A stretch of 35,252 bases of DNA from an uncultured Prevotellaceae bacterium (GTDB lineage Bacteria > Bacteroidota > Bacteroidia > Bacteroidales > Muribaculaceae): assembly GCA_937916085.1 (NCBI GenBank), contig CALGGO010000038.1, positions 1 through 35,252 on the forward strand, in the 5' to 3' direction. Made by a program: the position numbers and the translations under genes. The notes beneath the pieces are model-generated. The model was not told the origin of the DNA. It made no database searches and saw nothing but the letters and a program-made list of their open reading frames with translations. Of this stretch, positions 33,277 to 35,252 are shown piece by piece. Position 1 is the first letter of the stretch. The number at the start of each line of letters is the position of its first letter.

Positions 33277-35064
33277 GTGAAAAATATAAGAAACTTTTGC
33301 ATAATCGCTCATATCGACCACGGAAAGAGCACTCTTGCCGACCGTCTGCTGGAGTTTACCAAGACGGTGGGCGTCAAGGAGATGCAGAACCAAGTGCTCG
33401 ACGACATGGAACTGGAGCGCGAACGTGGTATCACCATCAAGAGCCATGCCATTCAGATGGACTATGAGCAAAATGGCGAGAAATACACCCTCAACCTTAT
33501 TGACACCCCGGGACACGTTGACTTCTCCTATGAGGTGTCGCGCTCCATTGCGGCTTGCGAGGGTGCATTGCTGGTCGTTGACGCCACACAAGGCGTGCAG
33601 GCGCAGACCATCAGCAACCTTTACATGGCAATCGACAACGGGTTGGAGATAATTCCTGTCATCAACAAGATTGACATGGAGAGCGCGCATCCCGATGAGG
33701 TGGAGGATGAGATTGTTGACTTGCTGGGCTGCGACCCCGAGGAGATAATTCGTGTTAGTGCTCGCACTGGCGAGGGCGTGCCCAAGGTGCTTGAAGCCAT
33801 CGTTGAGCGCATCCCGGCACCAACTGGCGACCCCGACGCTGCGCTGCAGGCTCTGATTTTTGACTCGGTGTTCAACCCTTTCCGTGGCATCATCGTTTAT
33901 TTCAAGATTGAGAACGGCAGCATCCACAAGGGCGACCTGGTGAAGTTTGTGAACACCGGCAAGCAATATAATGCCGATGAGATTGGGGTGCTGAAGTTGC
34001 AGATGGCACCACGCGAAGTGCTCACTACTGGCACCGTGGGGTATATCATCTCAGGCATCAAGACTTCGGCGGAGGTAAGAGTGGGCGACACCATCACTCA
34101 TGTGGCAACGCCGTGCGAGAAAGCTATCGAAGGCTTCCAGGAGGTGAAGCCTATGGTCTTTGCTGGCGTATATCCCATCGACCCCGAAGATTTTGAGAAC
34201 CTGCGCACTTCACTTGAGAAATTGCAGCTTAACGACGCGTCATTGACGTTCACTCCCGAGTCGTCGGTGGCACTGGGCTTCGGTTTCCGTTGCGGCTTCT
34301 TGGGGCTGCTGCACATGGAGATTGTGCAGGAGCGGCTGAGCCGTGAGTTCAACATGGAAGTCATCACCACCGTGCCCAATGTTTCTTATAAGGTATATGA
34401 CAAAAAGGGCGAGATGACCGAGGTTCACAACCCCGCTGGCTTGCCCGACCCCACGCTCATTGAGCATATTGAGGAGCCTTACATACGCGCATCCATCATC
34501 ACTCAGAGCGAGTTTATGGGTCCCATCATCACATTGTGTCTTGGCAAGAGGGGAGAGCTGGTGAAGCAAGACTATATATCGGGCAACCGTATGGAGCTCA
34601 CCTTCGACATCCCTCTAGGAGAAATCGTTATCGACTTCTACGACAAACTCAAGAGCATCTCTAAGGGCTATGCCTCGTTTGATTACTACATCAGCGAGTT
34701 CCGCGACTCAAAACTCATAAAAATGGACATTCTGCTCAACGGTCAGCCGGTTGACGCGTTGAGCTCACTCATCCATGTTGACAATGCCGTGACGCTTGGA
34801 CGACGCATGTGCGAGAAACTCAAAGAGCTGATTCCACGCCAGCAATACGACATCGCCATCCAGGCTGCCATAGGCGCCAAAATCATAGCTCGCGAGACGG
34901 TGAAGCAGGTTCGCAAAGATGTCACCGCCAAGTGCTATGGCGGCGACGTGAGCCGCAAGCGCAAGCTCCTCGAGAAACAGAAAGCCGGCAAAAAGCGCAT
35001 GAAGCAAATCGGCACCGTGCAAGTGCCACAAAAAGCCTTCCTTGCTGTGCTGAAACTTGATTAA
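33277..35064 (+). CDS. lepA: Elongation factor 4 (LepA)
   Basis: A 595-residue translational GTPase that acts on ribosomes in back-translocation or initiation quality control. It starts with the conserved MKNIRNFCIIAHIDHGKSTLADRL, here from GTG at 33277; a TTG-initiated extension to 33223 would encode only repeat sequence. G1 AHIDHGKST is at 11-19, then RERGITIK, DTPGHVDF and NKID. The LepA-specific C-terminal domain is complete (VRKDVTAKCYGGDVSRKRKLLEKQKAGKKRMK). Length is standard (E. coli 599). A lipoprotein gene starts 7 nt later. Confidence 0.96.
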   Translation: MKNIRNFCIIAHIDHGKSTLADRLLEFTKTVGVKEMQNQVLDDMELERERGITIKSHAIQMDYEQNGEKYTLNLIDTPGHVDFSYEVSRSIAACEGALLVVDATQGVQAQTISNLYMAIDNGLEIIPVINKIDMESAHPDEVEDEIVDLLGCDPEEIIRVSARTGEGVPKVLEAIVERIPAPTGDPDAALQALIFDSVFNPFRGIIVYFKIENGSIHKGDLVKFVNTGKQYNADEIGVLKLQMAPREVLTTGTVGYIISGIKTSAEVRVGDTITHVATPCEKAIEGFQEVKPMVFAGVYPIDPEDFENLRTSLEKLQLNDASLTFTPESSVALGFGFRCGFLGLLHMEIVQERLSREFNMEVITTVPNVSYKVYDKKGEMTEVHNPAGLPDPTLIEHIEEPYIRASIITQSEFMGPIITLCLGKRGELVKQDYISGNRMELTFDIPLGEIVIDFYDKLKSISKGYASFDYYISEFRDSKLIKMDILLNGQPVDALSSLIHVDNAVTLGRRMCEKLKELIPRQQYDIAIQAAIGAKIIARETVKQVRKDVTAKCYGGDVSRKRKLLEKQKAGKKRMKQIGTVQVPQKAFLAVLKLD

Positions 35065-35071
35065 CATAAAA

Positions 35072-35252
35072 GTGCGACGACTGCTTTACATATCGCTCAC
35101 TTTTTTGCTCGTCACCGCTGTGATGAGCTGCGGGCGTGGTGTAGATGAGCGACTGGTGCAAGCCGACTCGCTGATGTGGACCGCTCCCGACAGCTCACTC
35201 GCCATCCTCGAAGCCATCGACCGAGACTCCCTGCAAGGCGACGAGAACCTCG
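35072..35252 (+). CDS. Lipoprotein with TPR-like start, cut by the window end
   Basis: A frame open to the window edge from GTG at 35072, 7 nt after lepA. Its first residues form a lipoprotein signal (LLYISLTFLLVTAVMSC, Cys at about 20). The following ADSLMWTAPDSSLAILEAI resembles the N-terminal repeat of Bacteroidales TPR-containing lipoproteins or regulators, in which AD(S/x)L...PDSAL..L motifs recur. Only about 60 residues are visible, so neither length nor C-terminal domain is known. The close spacing to lepA suggests co-transcription. The GTG start is chosen because no ATG precedes the signal peptide. Confidence 0.6.
   Translation, partial: MRRLLYISLTFLLVTAVMSCGRGVDERLVQADSLMWTAPDSSLAILEAIDRDSLQGDENL

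Overview
The window looks like the chromosome of a gut-type Bacteroidales bacterium (Bacteroidota). Nearly every promoter I can find fits the Bacteroidota form TTTG, 19-21 nt, TAnnTTTG. Shine-Dalgarno sequences are generally absent. The gene content is also typical: a Na+-pumping NQR complex, an ExbB-ExbD-ExbD-TonB set, a BspA-like leucine-rich-repeat protein, a UmuDC pair and a tmRNA whose tag ends ALAA. The family cannot be fixed from this sequence; Muribaculaceae or a relative is my guess. There are no insertion sequences, prophage genes, CRISPR arrays, rRNAs or tRNAs.

Layout. 1-2.8 kb: a secreted BspA-like LRR protein and a metallo-beta-lactamase-fold lipoprotein, both on +. 2.9-8.8 kb: nqrABCDEF on -. 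9.0-12.6 kb: exbB, two exbD genes and tonB on +, diverging from nqr behind a long leader. 12.8-17.2 kb: a zinc-ribbon membrane protein, a small membrane protein overlapping a PstS-like lipoprotein, and a large TPR protein. 17.3-19.4 kb: a subtilisin-family protease with a dockerin-like C-terminus. 19.47-19.82 kb: a promoter followed by about 300 nt with many complementary arms and no credible ORF (candidate structured RNA or recJ leader). 19.8-23.5 kb: recJ and recQ, overlapping. 23.57-23.97 kb: tmRNA, convergent with umuDC (24.0-25.85 kb, -) and sharing one terminator. 26.1-30.4 kb: htpG and an N-domain-less clpC on -. 30.66-35.25 kb: wecB, galE, lepA and the start of another lipoprotein on +.

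Functionally, NQR builds a sodium-motive force, and ExbB/ExbD/TonB energise outer-membrane receptors, with the PstS-like and TPR proteins as probable accessory partners. RecJ, RecQ and UmuDC are DNA repair and translesion functions. tmRNA, HtpG, ClpC and LepA are translation and protein quality control. WecB and GalE supply sugar nucleotides for surface glycans.

Two things stand out as possibly undescribed. First, about a dozen short intergenic arrays have different unit sequences but almost always a 7-nt (sometimes 8-nt) period. All lie upstream of a start codon, several run right up to it, and unit words are reused between loci. Second, there is the highly self-complementary stretch in front of recJ. 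Lesser items are the ClpC without its N-domain, a dispersed promoter repeat, a 12-bp palindrome over the umuDC promoter, and a terminator hairpin inside the last codons of umuC.
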